This document shows, one piece after another, positions 25,044-32,778 of a stretch of 57,167 nt of DNA. Positions within the stretch are counted from its first letter, which is position 1. Each line of letters begins with the position of its first letter. The stretch comes from Elusimicrobia bacterium GWB2_63_22 (GTDB lineage Bacteria > Elusimicrobiota > Elusimicrobia > Elusimicrobiales > UBA9959). The stretch covers positions 126,920-184,086 of the forward strand of contig MGUA01000005.1 of NCBI GenBank assembly GCA_001799735.1, in the 5' to 3' direction. Both the position numbers and the translations under genes were made by a program. The notes under the pieces were generated by a model, which did no database searches, was not told where the DNA came from, and worked only from the letters and a program-made list of their open reading frames with translations.

Positions 25044-25229
25044 GGTTCGCATTTAATCATTGGCGGGAAGAAAATAAAATTAAAACTTAATTTTCCGGAG
25101 GAGAAACTGCGGGCGCTAGCCGGACTAGCGGATTTAAATTGTGCCAAATTTTCCGAGAAGAAAATTTGGCGGGCCTTTCAGGATGAAGTTCGCGACTACT
25201 TTGCGCAACATCCCGAGGTAACTTTATAA
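25044..25229 (+). pseudogene. Orphan 3' end of a serine recombinase with the native C-terminal tail
   Basis: In frame 25044-25229 the plus strand reads GSHLIIGGKKIKLKLNF and so on to KKIWRAFQDEVRDY and FAQHPEVTL, then TAA. Up to KKIWR it equals the C-terminus of the minus-strand recombinase; beyond that it carries an 18-residue tail that the present gene lacks. Upstream of 25044 similarity fades through an in-frame stop, so the 5' part of this copy is gone. If the DNA between the inverted repeats flipped, the full recombinase would be joined to this tail. Confidence 0.88.
25062..25173 (+). repeat. 112-bp inverted repeat, right copy
   Basis: Inverted partner of 23405-23516 (111 of 112 identical). 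The repeats enclose about 1.55 kb with the whole recombinase except its last codons. Outside each end the sequences differ: tRNA-Asp on the left, the native tail coding sequence on the right. Confidence 0.95.
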
Positions 25230-25563
25230 ATACCGCCAGCAAGCCGTTAAAGCTGCGGTATTGGGGATCTTATCCGCGAGATGTCGTCGCAGGCGTGGCC
25301 ACGAAGCGCGGCCCCGCACTGCTCCTTGCCGCGAGAAGGCGGTTCGCAGGGCTCCGGCACTATGCGCCGTCGCACCTGCTCCAAAGGTGTTCTGCATCTT
25401 ATCAACACCCCCTATGCGCGGCCGGCCGGTACCCAACTGGGCCTTACCGGGCCGCTCCAGTCCGCCGCAGGCGTCCGTACAATGCAGAAAATTATTTCCC
25501 GCGCCCATCAATCTTGCTGTTGTAAGGCGCAGAACACATTCTTCTGCCTGTTTTTATTATAAC
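25230..25563. other. Non-coding gap inside the island
   Basis: 334 bp between the orphan recombinase tail and the fic stop codon. Open frames exist on both strands but have arginine- and proline-rich, non-protein-like composition and no start signals. The GC content is higher than in the neighbouring island genes. I see no RNA gene, terminator or repeat here. Confidence 0.4.
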
Positions 25564-26682
25564 TTATTTTGGGGGATTATTTCTGATGTATTTCTGATAA
25601 ATTTCTGATAACTTGTAGGACCTGGAGCGTCTTGAGGGATTAGCCAGCACGATCCAGCCGTCTTTAACCCATGCGGTAAGCAAATAAAGGACCATCCTGT
25701 CGGAAAGCCCCAAAGCGGCGGCCATCTCTTGCGTAGAGACCACGTCTTTCCCGGCAAAAAGGCCCAGGATCACCCGCGCCCGACGGTCCAGCTTGCGCAG
25801 CAACTCAGGCTCGGCCGGCATTCCCTCTTTGGAACACTTCAGGGCCTCATCCTTGGCGCGGCCAAAGACCTCGGCCAGCAGCACAACAAAATACTCTATC
25901 CACCCGGTAAGATCGGAATCGGCGCGGCCCGCGTAGCAGTTATGGTGCTTATGCACCGCGAGCGAGTTGTAATACGCCTCTATATCGCGGGCATGGTGCT
26001 CTTCCATAGAGAAGAACCCGCGCATACCGTAGCCGTCCCTGTGCAGCAGGAAAGTAGCCAGCAGCCTGGCGGTCCTGCCGTTGCCGTCATAATATGGATG
26101 GATGGTAACGAACTGATAATGCGCTAGCGCGGCTATTATGGGCCCTGGGATGCCGTTGCGCTCGGCCTGGCGCACCCAGGCGGCCATTTCCGACATAAGC
26201 TTGTGCACGTCCTTGGCTTCCGGGGGCATATAGACAATAGCGCCGGTGGCCGAGTCATTAATAACGTTCTGCCCGGTGCGGTAGGGCGTGGCCTTTGAGC
26301 GTTTGCCCTTCTCCACAATGGCGTGGAGCCGCTTCACCAGCTCTTCGGTGAACTCGGCGCGCTTCGCCGCCCATTCCTCTACCTTCAACATGGCGTTCCA
26401 ATAGTTGCGCACCTCGCTGGTGTCGCGCTCGCGGCCATGGAAAGAAGTCTTCTTGCGCTCTATTACGTCCTGCGCTTCCTTCAGGGTAAGCCGGTTGCCC
26501 TCAATGCGGGTAGAGAAATGTGTGGACCTCACCATTGCCGCGCGCCGCAATTCCGCCTCAACAGCAGGCGGCAAAGCCGTGCGCTCCACAATTGTCTTTG
26601 CGGACTCAATGTCCATCAACGCCCTGGCGATTTTATTGCTTAAACCGTAGCGCGGCGCCCAATGCCGTGTTTTATTTTTCAT
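25564..26682 (-). CDS. Fic family protein, class II (self-inhibited) AMP transferase-like
   Basis: 372 residues. Fic proteins transfer AMP or similar groups to target side chains. The active motif HPYYDGNGRTARL (about residues 192-204) has the catalytic His and the GNGR loop; position 3 is Tyr rather than Phe. An N-terminal inhibitory motif STRIEGN (57-63) fits the class II (S/T)xxxE(G/N) rule, so activity is probably autoinhibited by E61. The C-terminal part (about 300-372) looks like a winged helix (STQEMAAALGLSDRMVLYLL). It ends the minus-strand island series. Stand-alone Fic proteins with HTH tails occur in toxin-like and regulatory settings; the target is unknown. Confidence 0.88.
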   Translation of the reverse strand: MKNKTRHWAPRYGLSNKIARALMDIESAKTIVERTALPPAVEAELRRAAMVRSTHFSTRIEGNRLTLKEAQDVIERKKTSFHGRERDTSEVRNYWNAMLKVEEWAAKRAEFTEELVKRLHAIVEKGKRSKATPYRTGQNVINDSATGAIVYMPPEAKDVHKLMSEMAAWVRQAERNGIPGPIIAALAHYQFVTIHPYYDGNGRTARLLATFLLHRDGYGMRGFFSMEEHHARDIEAYYNSLAVHKHHNCYAGRADSDLTGWIEYFVVLLAEVFGRAKDEALKCSKEGMPAEPELLRKLDRRARVILGLFAGKDVVSTQEMAAALGLSDRMVLYLLTAWVKDGWIVLANPSRRSRSYKLSEIYQKYIRNNPPK

Positions 26683-26863
26683 GTGTCACAATCTTTGTCT
26701 TAGCTCGTCACAGTAAAGGCTCATAGAACTTTGCCGGGGCCGTCGGCCCGCGGCTCACCCGGCCTCTCTGCAATGCACGGCGATTAGCCTTAAGCCACAA
26801 TGTCTTACAAATCAAATACTAATTTTTACTAATAGATTTACTACTAACTTGCTAATAACTTTG

Positions 26864-28525
26864 CTATTTCTTTATCCAATTAGGAGCTTTGTCGCTCCCG
26901 GAGTTCCTGATCTTTCCGGCCCTTCTCAATTCAGAGATCAGATTGTTGATTTTAGACTTCTTCTGCTTGTCGCTCATCCAATCCGGGAGCTTTTTCCAAA
27001 GCAGTTCGTCAATATCTTTGCGGGACAGATTTTTATGCTCATCAAGCGCTTTTAATATCAAGTCCAGGTAATACATTTTGTCAAAGGCCCTGTTTTTGGA
27101 ATACCCGGCTTTCTGCCCTGTAATCTGGGACATCCCTTTTGAAAGGAAGTAGTTAGGTCTTCTACCCTCTATTAATTTACGGGCTTTAAGATGTTTCTCT
27201 TCAGCTTTTGAAAGCGGACGCTTTTTCTGGACTTTATCGAGAAGAATAATCTCCTCAAGGGATAGTTCGGCATTCCCCGCAAGCAGTCGGGCATAATCAA
27301 TATCAAGGACTTTGCCCGTTATGGTGACTTTCACCTTATTTCCGGAAAGGTCGTAGTCGGGCATGGGAAAAAACCGCTGCCGCTGGAAGTTGAACATCTT
27401 CCTTATGCCGCCGCCGGCGGTATCAACCATTTTCAGGTTGAACATGGCGGTTGCCAGAAACCGGTTGCGATAATGTTCTTCGGGAGCGTTATCCTGCACA
27501 ACTTTTCCTACATCTCCCGGAATGAAGCCGCCGAGATTGGTGAAAACGAGCTGGTCTTCCAGTTCCACAACATTGATGCGTCCGCTGAGGGAATAATCCT
27601 GATGGGCGATACAGTTATTTATCGCCTCTCTTATTGTAAACGGCTCGTACTGGTCTATTTCCTCCGGGAACAAAGTGCCGTCTTTAAGGTAGCGGTACTT
27701 GGAGTTCCTGATCTTGGCGTAGACTTTATCCACGGCCAGCAGCAGCGGGCAGCCGACTATCATGTAGTCTTTGTCGTTCCCTTTTGAATCCTTAAGAAGC
27801 CAGCGGATCTTGGCCTCGGCGGGGCCTATAAAATGCTCCGCCTCTTCTTTGCCAAGCAGAATAACGGCGGCGCGCGTTATCTTCCCCTTGATGGTAAGTT
27901 TTGCCTTGTTAAGGAATGTTAAGGTATCCCAGGAATCCACTTCCGGGGCTTTATCCGGGAATTTGCTCTTGAAATTTGCGCGCGCCACGGAAATCGCCCG
28001 CTCATCCAGGTCGTCCACCGTAGCGCCGTCAACAATTGCCGCGCTCCAGTCCGTTAAGCCTGCCTGGGCCCTGATACGCTCTATCTCCTCAAGATTCAGC
28101 GGAACCAGCTCTTCCCCATCCCGGCCGTAATAATGCCCATCAAAGGCAATCGGCAGCCCTTTGGGCGCGGCGGGGATCTGAAAAAGAACAACCCTTTTTC
28201 CACCGGCAGTATTCAGTTCATGGATTTCGATGAACGTAATCCTGTTGATGGTTTTAGCCGCAATCTCGCCCTTCAGGCTGTCCAGGTCTTTGCGGGAACT
28301 GCGGAAAGAACTTCCCACTACAGCGTGATTTTTATTTTCCACTCCGAAAACAAGCCAGGCGCACGATCTGCCCTTGAGATTAGCTTCATTGCTGAGGGCT
28401 GAAAAGTATTTACCGATCTTATCGAAGTGATAGGTGTTTTTCGCTTCTTTAAATTCCACCACCTCGGTTTCTGCGGGGAGGCGGCACAACTTATCCAGGA
28501 TTGCCGCAAGTTCTTTATCGTTCAT
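26864..28525 (-). CDS. AlbA_2/Schlafen-like domain protein with GHKL ATPase-like domain
   Basis: 553 residues. The N-terminus has the AlbA_2 (Schlafen-type) signature EVVEFKEAKNTYHFDKIGKY, ALSNEA and a later YYGRDGEELVPL. Residues 300-400 hold a divergent ATPase region (FTIREAINNCIAHQDYSLSG, VFTNLGGFIPGDV, DTAGGGIRKMF) of the type annotated as ATP-dependent DNA helicase RecG-related or HATPase_c_4. The C-terminus (about 440-553) is basic and may contain winged-helix segments. Such proteins are common next to restriction systems and mobile elements, often as regulators. Only 23 nt separate its start from the upstream secreted-protein gene. Its role is inferred only from context. Confidence 0.8.
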   Translation of the reverse strand: MNDKELAAILDKLCRLPAETEVVEFKEAKNTYHFDKIGKYFSALSNEANLKGRSCAWLVFGVENKNHAVVGSSFRSSRKDLDSLKGEIAAKTINRITFIEIHELNTAGGKRVVLFQIPAAPKGLPIAFDGHYYGRDGEELVPLNLEEIERIRAQAGLTDWSAAIVDGATVDDLDERAISVARANFKSKFPDKAPEVDSWDTLTFLNKAKLTIKGKITRAAVILLGKEEAEHFIGPAEAKIRWLLKDSKGNDKDYMIVGCPLLLAVDKVYAKIRNSKYRYLKDGTLFPEEIDQYEPFTIREAINNCIAHQDYSLSGRINVVELEDQLVFTNLGGFIPGDVGKVVQDNAPEEHYRNRFLATAMFNLKMVDTAGGGIRKMFNFQRQRFFPMPDYDLSGNKVKVTITGKVLDIDYARLLAGNAELSLEEIILLDKVQKKRPLSKAEEKHLKARKLIEGRRPNYFLSKGMSQITGQKAGYSKNRAFDKMYYLDLILKALDEHKNLSRKDIDELLWKKLPDWMSDKQKKSKINNLISELRRAGKIRNSGSDKAPNWIKK

Positions 28526-28548
28526 ATCTTTTCCCTGCTATCTATCTT

Positions 28549-29157
28549 TTATTTGCCGGATTTCTCTTTGATAGTCCAGAAGCCTTCAAAGATATAGCCG
28601 ATCTTGAACCCGAGCGCGGGCTTAAGCGTGCCGGCCCTGCCGCCACCGACATTGTCCAGGTCCAGGTCTATAAGCCGGTAGAAAACATCAAAAGTGAAGC
28701 CGGTGGGCGTATCAGCGTATTCCTCGGTTGTGTAGAGCAACCCGGCGGATATCATGGGCGCCGCATAAAGCGTTGTATCAGACAACCCCAGGTCGGCAAA
28801 GGCCGAAGCAGTAAGCCGCAAAGGTTTACCCTGCACCTTTGGCGCGATATACTGCATACCGAGCAGCAGATCGAAAAGGTAGAACGTGTCCTTGCCGGTG
28901 GCAGGATTATCAACCTTTATACTTTGGAACTGCAACCCGCCAGTCTTCGAGATAGTTTCATTGCCAACAGCGCGGAAGCCAAAGCCCCAAGGCTTAACGC
29001 TCTCATTACCACCGCCGGAAATGTCCAGGCTCTGCCCCGTAGGCATTATCATGTAATACTCATTGGCGGAAACCCATTTATAAACAGGTTTGGGGTCGGC
29101 TGCAAACCCGAATTGCGGGAGAAGAAAGAGTACTCCTATGAATATGGCCTTTTTCAT
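28549..29157 (-). CDS. Exported barrel-like protein of unknown function within the defence island
   Basis: 202 residues with a clear signal peptide (MKKAIFIGVLFLLPQFGFAA). Mature segments such as WGFGFRAVGNETI, FYLFDLLLGMQYIAP, LRLTASAFADLGL and KPALGFKIGYIFEGFW alternate in a way that suits an outer-membrane barrel, but it ends in charged residues. No family recognised. The start follows the stop of the 133-residue gene by 2 nt, so it belongs to the minus-strand series. An envelope protein between an ATPase/nuclease pair and the AlbA_2 gene is unexpected; it could be a phage-receptor decoy, cargo or a leftover of an earlier insertion. Confidence 0.65.
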   Translation of the reverse strand: MKKAIFIGVLFLLPQFGFAADPKPVYKWVSANEYYMIMPTGQSLDISGGGNESVKPWGFGFRAVGNETISKTGGLQFQSIKVDNPATGKDTFYLFDLLLGMQYIAPKVQGKPLRLTASAFADLGLSDTTLYAAPMISAGLLYTTEEYADTPTGFTFDVFYRLIDLDLDNVGGGRAGTLKPALGFKIGYIFEGFWTIKEKSGK

Positions 29158-29159
29158 GA

Positions 29160-29561
29160 TTATTTCTCAGTATAGACTATTTTCAGTTTGGCGCCGGTTG
29201 CTGACGCTTTGTACGGCCTGGGGCCAGTATTGATTATCTTGGCGAATGCTTTTGCGGTGGCCGCGGCGGTCTGCTTAGCCTTAAGCGGCAGCATTATATT
29301 CCAGCCCGCCACATGGTTAATTGTGTCGTCCGGCCGCATAAAGCGGAAGATGGACAACCAAATGCCGATACAGCCGTTTATACTGGCGTCATTGCGCCCG
29401 GTGGCAATGCCGGAAACCTCAGCAATCCCAGGCGTACCGCCAACAGTAACCTTGGCGGCAAGAACTTTAATCTTCTGAGTTTTATCGAAAGTGGCCGCCT
29501 CAAACTTTGCGCCCTTAGCAAGCTCTACTTCTGGGTTATACTTGGGGGGAATCTTTGCCAT
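29160..29561 (-). CDS. Hypothetical protein, 133 residues
   Basis: No family recognised. The sequence is basic and Ala-rich, begins MAKIPPKYNPEVELAKGAKF, has TVGGTPGIAEVSGIATGRND and GCIGIWLSIFRFMRPDD in the middle, and ends KATGAKLKIVYTEK-like (…ASATGAKLKIVYTEK). There is no signal peptide or membrane segment of full length. It lies between the 107-residue gene (10-nt gap) and the exported-protein gene (2-nt gap), so these three are probably one translational unit behind the ATPase gene. GGAGG is found before the start. Confidence 0.55.
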   Translation of the reverse strand: MAKIPPKYNPEVELAKGAKFEAATFDKTQKIKVLAAKVTVGGTPGIAEVSGIATGRNDASINGCIGIWLSIFRFMRPDDTINHVAGWNIMLPLKAKQTAAATAKAFAKIINTGPRPYKASATGAKLKIVYTEK

Positions 29562-29571
29562 AAAGCCTCCG

Positions 29572-29895
29572 CTAAATCTCTACTCTATAAGTGCACCCTT
29601 TAGTGTTTCCGTAGGCCAATAACTTATACAAATCATCAACTTCTTTTGTTGTTTTTCCGCCACGTGAAAAATATGGAGCGGATTCGGCTTTAATATTTAT
29701 ATGCGCATTACCGACGGCAAGAATTTCGAATCCGTTCTTTTGCAGGTAATCTGCTACGGGCTGCATTTTTCCATACTCATAACTGCAAATTGGGCACGCA
29801 GAGGCGGCTTCTGGAGTCGGGTGCTTAAAAGCACGATGCCAATACTGCATCTTTGTCGCAGTTAATCCAAATTTTCCATTAGCATATCCGCTCAT
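29572..29895 (-). CDS. Hypothetical protein with a CPIC motif, 107 residues
   Basis: No family recognised. CPICSYEYGKMQPVADYLQK (about residues 34-53) has a CxxC pair, but only one more Cys appears (TKGCTYRVEI), so a full zinc site is doubtful. The C-terminal half (FEILAVGNAHINIKAESAPY, GKTTKEVDDLYKLLAYG) looks like a small alpha/beta fold. GAGGGT lies before the ATG, and it starts 12 nt after the ATPase gene ends. By position it is the best candidate for a third component of the ATPase/nuclease system, but the sequence does not show that. Confidence 0.55.
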   Translation of the reverse strand: MSGYANGKFGLTATKMQYWHRAFKHPTPEAASACPICSYEYGKMQPVADYLQKNGFEILAVGNAHINIKAESAPYFSRGGKTTKEVDDLYKLLAYGNTKGCTYRVEI

Positions 29896-29907
29896 GCTAC
29901 CCTCCGT

Positions 29908-31608
29908 TTACCCCATTAAAGTTTTGTCTAAAAGCTCTGTCAGTAAGGGATTAACTATTTTAAAATCCTGGTCATTCAATACCCTGTGTTTCGTTGCCAG
30001 TTCTATTGTCTTGCCGGGATATTTCAGCCCATGTGTTTCAACGGTGCCCAATATCAACTGGCAATTCTTAGGCCTCTTTTCCAGAACAAACTGCATGATC
30101 TTTTTTATGTTTTTATAGTCCGGGTCTTGCTGAAGCGGGGAGTCAACAATTAACGGGCACGGAAGATAGTCTGGCGAGAATTCTGCCATGACATGCAAGA
30201 TACTATAGTACTGCGCCAGCAGCGCTCTCGGGAGATCACTGCCTGCGGTATTGAGTTTACTGGTCGGTTTTTCACACTGAGTTTGAGAAACAGTACTCAC
30301 ATCCAGCGCAGTTAGAAAATCTCTCAGTTTCTGACTATACGAGTTATTAATTCTCTGAATTCGACTTTTTTCTTGTATCTGAAGTCGCTCCGCCTTTAAT
30401 CCATCCAATTCCAACTGAAGCTTGCCAATTATGCTCTCAATCCGCTCAACGTCAGCGCGTAGCAGGCGGCGGACCTCTTTTTTGCTTTCCGAACCGATAA
30501 TATCTTTTAAAGTTAAATCACCCTGCCGTGCCTCTAGAAGCGTCTGCAAATCACTCAGTTCCTTCTGGTTTTGATAACAACTCTCGTTCAAATCGGAAAT
30601 TTTATGTTCGATCCCCTTCTGTTGCTCGCATAAGTCCAAAACGAGCTTGTGGCACATTTCCACATCCTCAACCAACTTAAACCGTTTAGTTATGGCATTC
30701 TGGAATTCAGTGCCACATGTTGGACATTCAATATTCCCTTTGGAGGTCTGGGCCAAAACATATTTATGATCTTTTTCCAATTCAACTCTGGCTGTTTCAG
30801 CGATTTCAGCCTGACGCTGCAACATAAACCGTTGTTTTTCAAGTTCAGACAAAGCGGTCTTATATTTCTCCTCTTTTTCCCGAAGACTCTGGCAAGCCGA
30901 AACCAATGACTGTGTCTCATGCTTAAAAGCATTCAAATCCATATCAAATATCGCGCCATTGGTCTTAAATCTTTTTTGTGCCTCAACCACAATATTCCGC
31001 TCTACTTTTACAGGCTCGATGTCCCTGCCAATTTCGTCTATACGCTGTTTAATGTCGAAATACCTCTTGGGAAGAATGCCGATGTGATAATTTATCATCA
31101 TCGTCTTATAATCGGAGAACTGCTGGAGCCCTTCAAATGACTCCCATAGCTTATGCCAGCCCGAATCTTGGTCAACAAAGAACGGCAAAAAGAAATATGA
31201 CGGTGGCAGCAGGCGGGATTTACCACGCTTATCCTGCATTTGGATCTTAAACCCAAACATATCCGCAAAAATCGCACCGACACCGCCTTCACGCCCGACT
31301 CCCTCGTATTTCCCCAAAAGCCTTTTCTTTTTATCAAACAATGCGAACATTGTTTTATGGCGCAGTAAAATATAAGTTGCTTTCTCAAGCTCAAATTCGA
31401 CAGCGGATATCTCGGATGTTTCCTCCCAATTCGAAGGAGTACGAATCGGGGATGCCCCGAAAGTGTGATATAAGGACTTTAATAGAGAAGATTTGCCGGT
31501 ATCATTGTCCCCCGTTATCACGTTTACTTCGGGGTCGAACTCTATTTTCCGCGCTCGTTGAGCTTTCTTTGACAGAAGATACAATGTTTTGAAGGTTAAT
31601 TTTTTCAT
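29908..31608 (-). CDS. SMC/Rad50-like ABC ATPase of a putative Lamassu/ABC-3C type defence system
   Basis: 566 residues. Walker A GDNDTGKSS at residues 33-41, a central coiled coil (about 190-420) broken by a hook-like IECPTCGTEF, a signature-like segment AGSDLPRALLAQYY and Walker B PLIVDSPLQQDPD near the end, where Gln residues follow the Asp instead of the usual Glu. This head-coil-hook-coil-head order is that of small SMC-like ATPases such as LmuB of Lamassu and the ATPases of ABC three-component systems. It sits 38 nt downstream of a DUF4297 nuclease gene, the usual partner in Lamassu-Cap4. It probably senses foreign DNA or its ends and licenses the nuclease. Exact subtype not established. 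Confidence 0.75.
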   Translation of the reverse strand: MKKLTFKTLYLLSKKAQRARKIEFDPEVNVITGDNDTGKSSLLKSLYHTFGASPIRTPSNWEETSEISAVEFELEKATYILLRHKTMFALFDKKKRLLGKYEGVGREGGVGAIFADMFGFKIQMQDKRGKSRLLPPSYFFLPFFVDQDSGWHKLWESFEGLQQFSDYKTMMINYHIGILPKRYFDIKQRIDEIGRDIEPVKVERNIVVEAQKRFKTNGAIFDMDLNAFKHETQSLVSACQSLREKEEKYKTALSELEKQRFMLQRQAEIAETARVELEKDHKYVLAQTSKGNIECPTCGTEFQNAITKRFKLVEDVEMCHKLVLDLCEQQKGIEHKISDLNESCYQNQKELSDLQTLLEARQGDLTLKDIIGSESKKEVRRLLRADVERIESIIGKLQLELDGLKAERLQIQEKSRIQRINNSYSQKLRDFLTALDVSTVSQTQCEKPTSKLNTAGSDLPRALLAQYYSILHVMAEFSPDYLPCPLIVDSPLQQDPDYKNIKKIMQFVLEKRPKNCQLILGTVETHGLKYPGKTIELATKHRVLNDQDFKIVNPLLTELLDKTLMG

Positions 31609-31646
31609 AAGCCCTCTTTCTCAGATTCCGAACAAGCCGTTTATAT

Positions 31647-32744
31647 TTAAGGGATTCTTCTTTCATAAACTATCCATAATATCGCAGATTTTAGGTAGTC
31701 ATCCGAGTGCGCATGGGACCAATTAGGATTCTGTGCCCTGAACATCTGTAATCCTTCCGCTGCTATCTGTGATAAAGTTTTATTCGCCACATCAGGGATA
31801 TTGCCGACTACATCAGTAAGCTTAACAACCAGGTCTTGCACAAGAGTATTTGTTGAGTCTAGCTGATCAACAGAAAAGCGGTTCCACCCGTCCCTAAAAG
31901 CGAAGATCTGCATTGGCAAAAGCTTTTCATGGCCCAAAAGATTCAAGATCACGCCCCAGTTCCGCTCAGTTTTAACGGTTTTTTGAATATTGGCCAATGT
32001 CTCTTGGATTTCAGCCCGTGTTAAGCATTTAGATTCTAGAAATTCCGCCACCGTCTTTATCAGCATGGGATTAACGCGCCCTTTGGCCTCAATTTCTTTT
32101 TTAATTGCTTTATACCACGATGAGACATGCGTTGCGCATTCCGGTCCGAGCTTCTCATTAAAGAATTTCAGAATCTCTCCCAGTACCATCTCGTCCTGTT
32201 TGCCAAGAGGGAGATGGGAGACATGAAAAGTAATATTTTCGAGATCGCTGTCTGTGATTCCAGCGTGATTATTGCGCAGTGTATCTAATAATAGTTTCTT
32301 CTCGGAGGCATTCAGCCCTGTGGCTTGCATTTCGCCTGTGCGGGTCAAGAAAGAAAACTGGGCATTAGAAACGAACATCAATTGAGCGGAACAATTCGGG
32401 AAGGATTTTGTATTTTGATAGAGCTTCTCTATAAAAGACAGTTTCTTCTCGCCTTTGGATTTAGGGCGAGTGGTCAGATTCGCCATTGTCCAATTACCAG
32501 AATCTTTGGTTTTAACTTGGCAGAAGTAGACCTCAGTAGGTTTCGTGGGAGAATTCAGACGCAAAACATCCTCATGGAACTCAAAGGCAAAAGCATAATC
32601 TTTTCCTGCGGCGTGAAGCGCTAATAGCTGGGAAAGGGCCCAGCAATTCTGGTAATCAAAACGGTCTTGTGCCAAGCTACCACCCTTTTCTCGGGGCTTA
32701 GTAGACGCAAGTGCTTTCAGAATATTATTCGGTTCTTCAGCCAT
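31647..32744 (-). CDS. DUF4297 (Cap4-type) nuclease effector paired with the ABC ATPase
   Basis: 365 residues. The N-terminal third matches DUF4297/Cap4 nucleases of the PD-(D/E)xK class: GGSLAQDRFDYQNCWAL (21-37), FAFEFHEDVLRL with E55, E58 and D59, then YFCQVKTK with Q76-V77-K78. The C-terminal half is helical and ends SDDYLKSAILWIVYERRIP, which might contact the ATPase. Cap4 nucleases cut double-stranded DNA when activated in CBASS or Lamassu. No cyclic nucleotide synthase is present, so activation by the neighbouring ATPase is more likely. It follows hsdR by 34 nt in the same direction. A separate LmuC/middle-component gene is not evident. Confidence 0.72.
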   Translation of the reverse strand: MAEEPNNILKALASTKPREKGGSLAQDRFDYQNCWALSQLLALHAAGKDYAFAFEFHEDVLRLNSPTKPTEVYFCQVKTKDSGNWTMANLTTRPKSKGEKKLSFIEKLYQNTKSFPNCSAQLMFVSNAQFSFLTRTGEMQATGLNASEKKLLLDTLRNNHAGITDSDLENITFHVSHLPLGKQDEMVLGEILKFFNEKLGPECATHVSSWYKAIKKEIEAKGRVNPMLIKTVAEFLESKCLTRAEIQETLANIQKTVKTERNWGVILNLLGHEKLLPMQIFAFRDGWNRFSVDQLDSTNTLVQDLVVKLTDVVGNIPDVANKTLSQIAAEGLQMFRAQNPNWSHAHSDDYLKSAILWIVYERRIP

Positions 32745-32778
32745 AAGCCTGTCACTTTATCTTTGTTCGCAACCATAA

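Noticed and set aside
25224-25511. Minus-strand frame of 95 codons between the recombinase tail and fic
   Set aside because: No start signal and no protein-like pattern; treated as non-coding.
31647-32744. DUF4297 gene as part of a CBASS system
   Set aside because: No cyclic nucleotide synthase and no SAVED sensor domain are present; the ATPase partner points to a Lamassu/ABC type.
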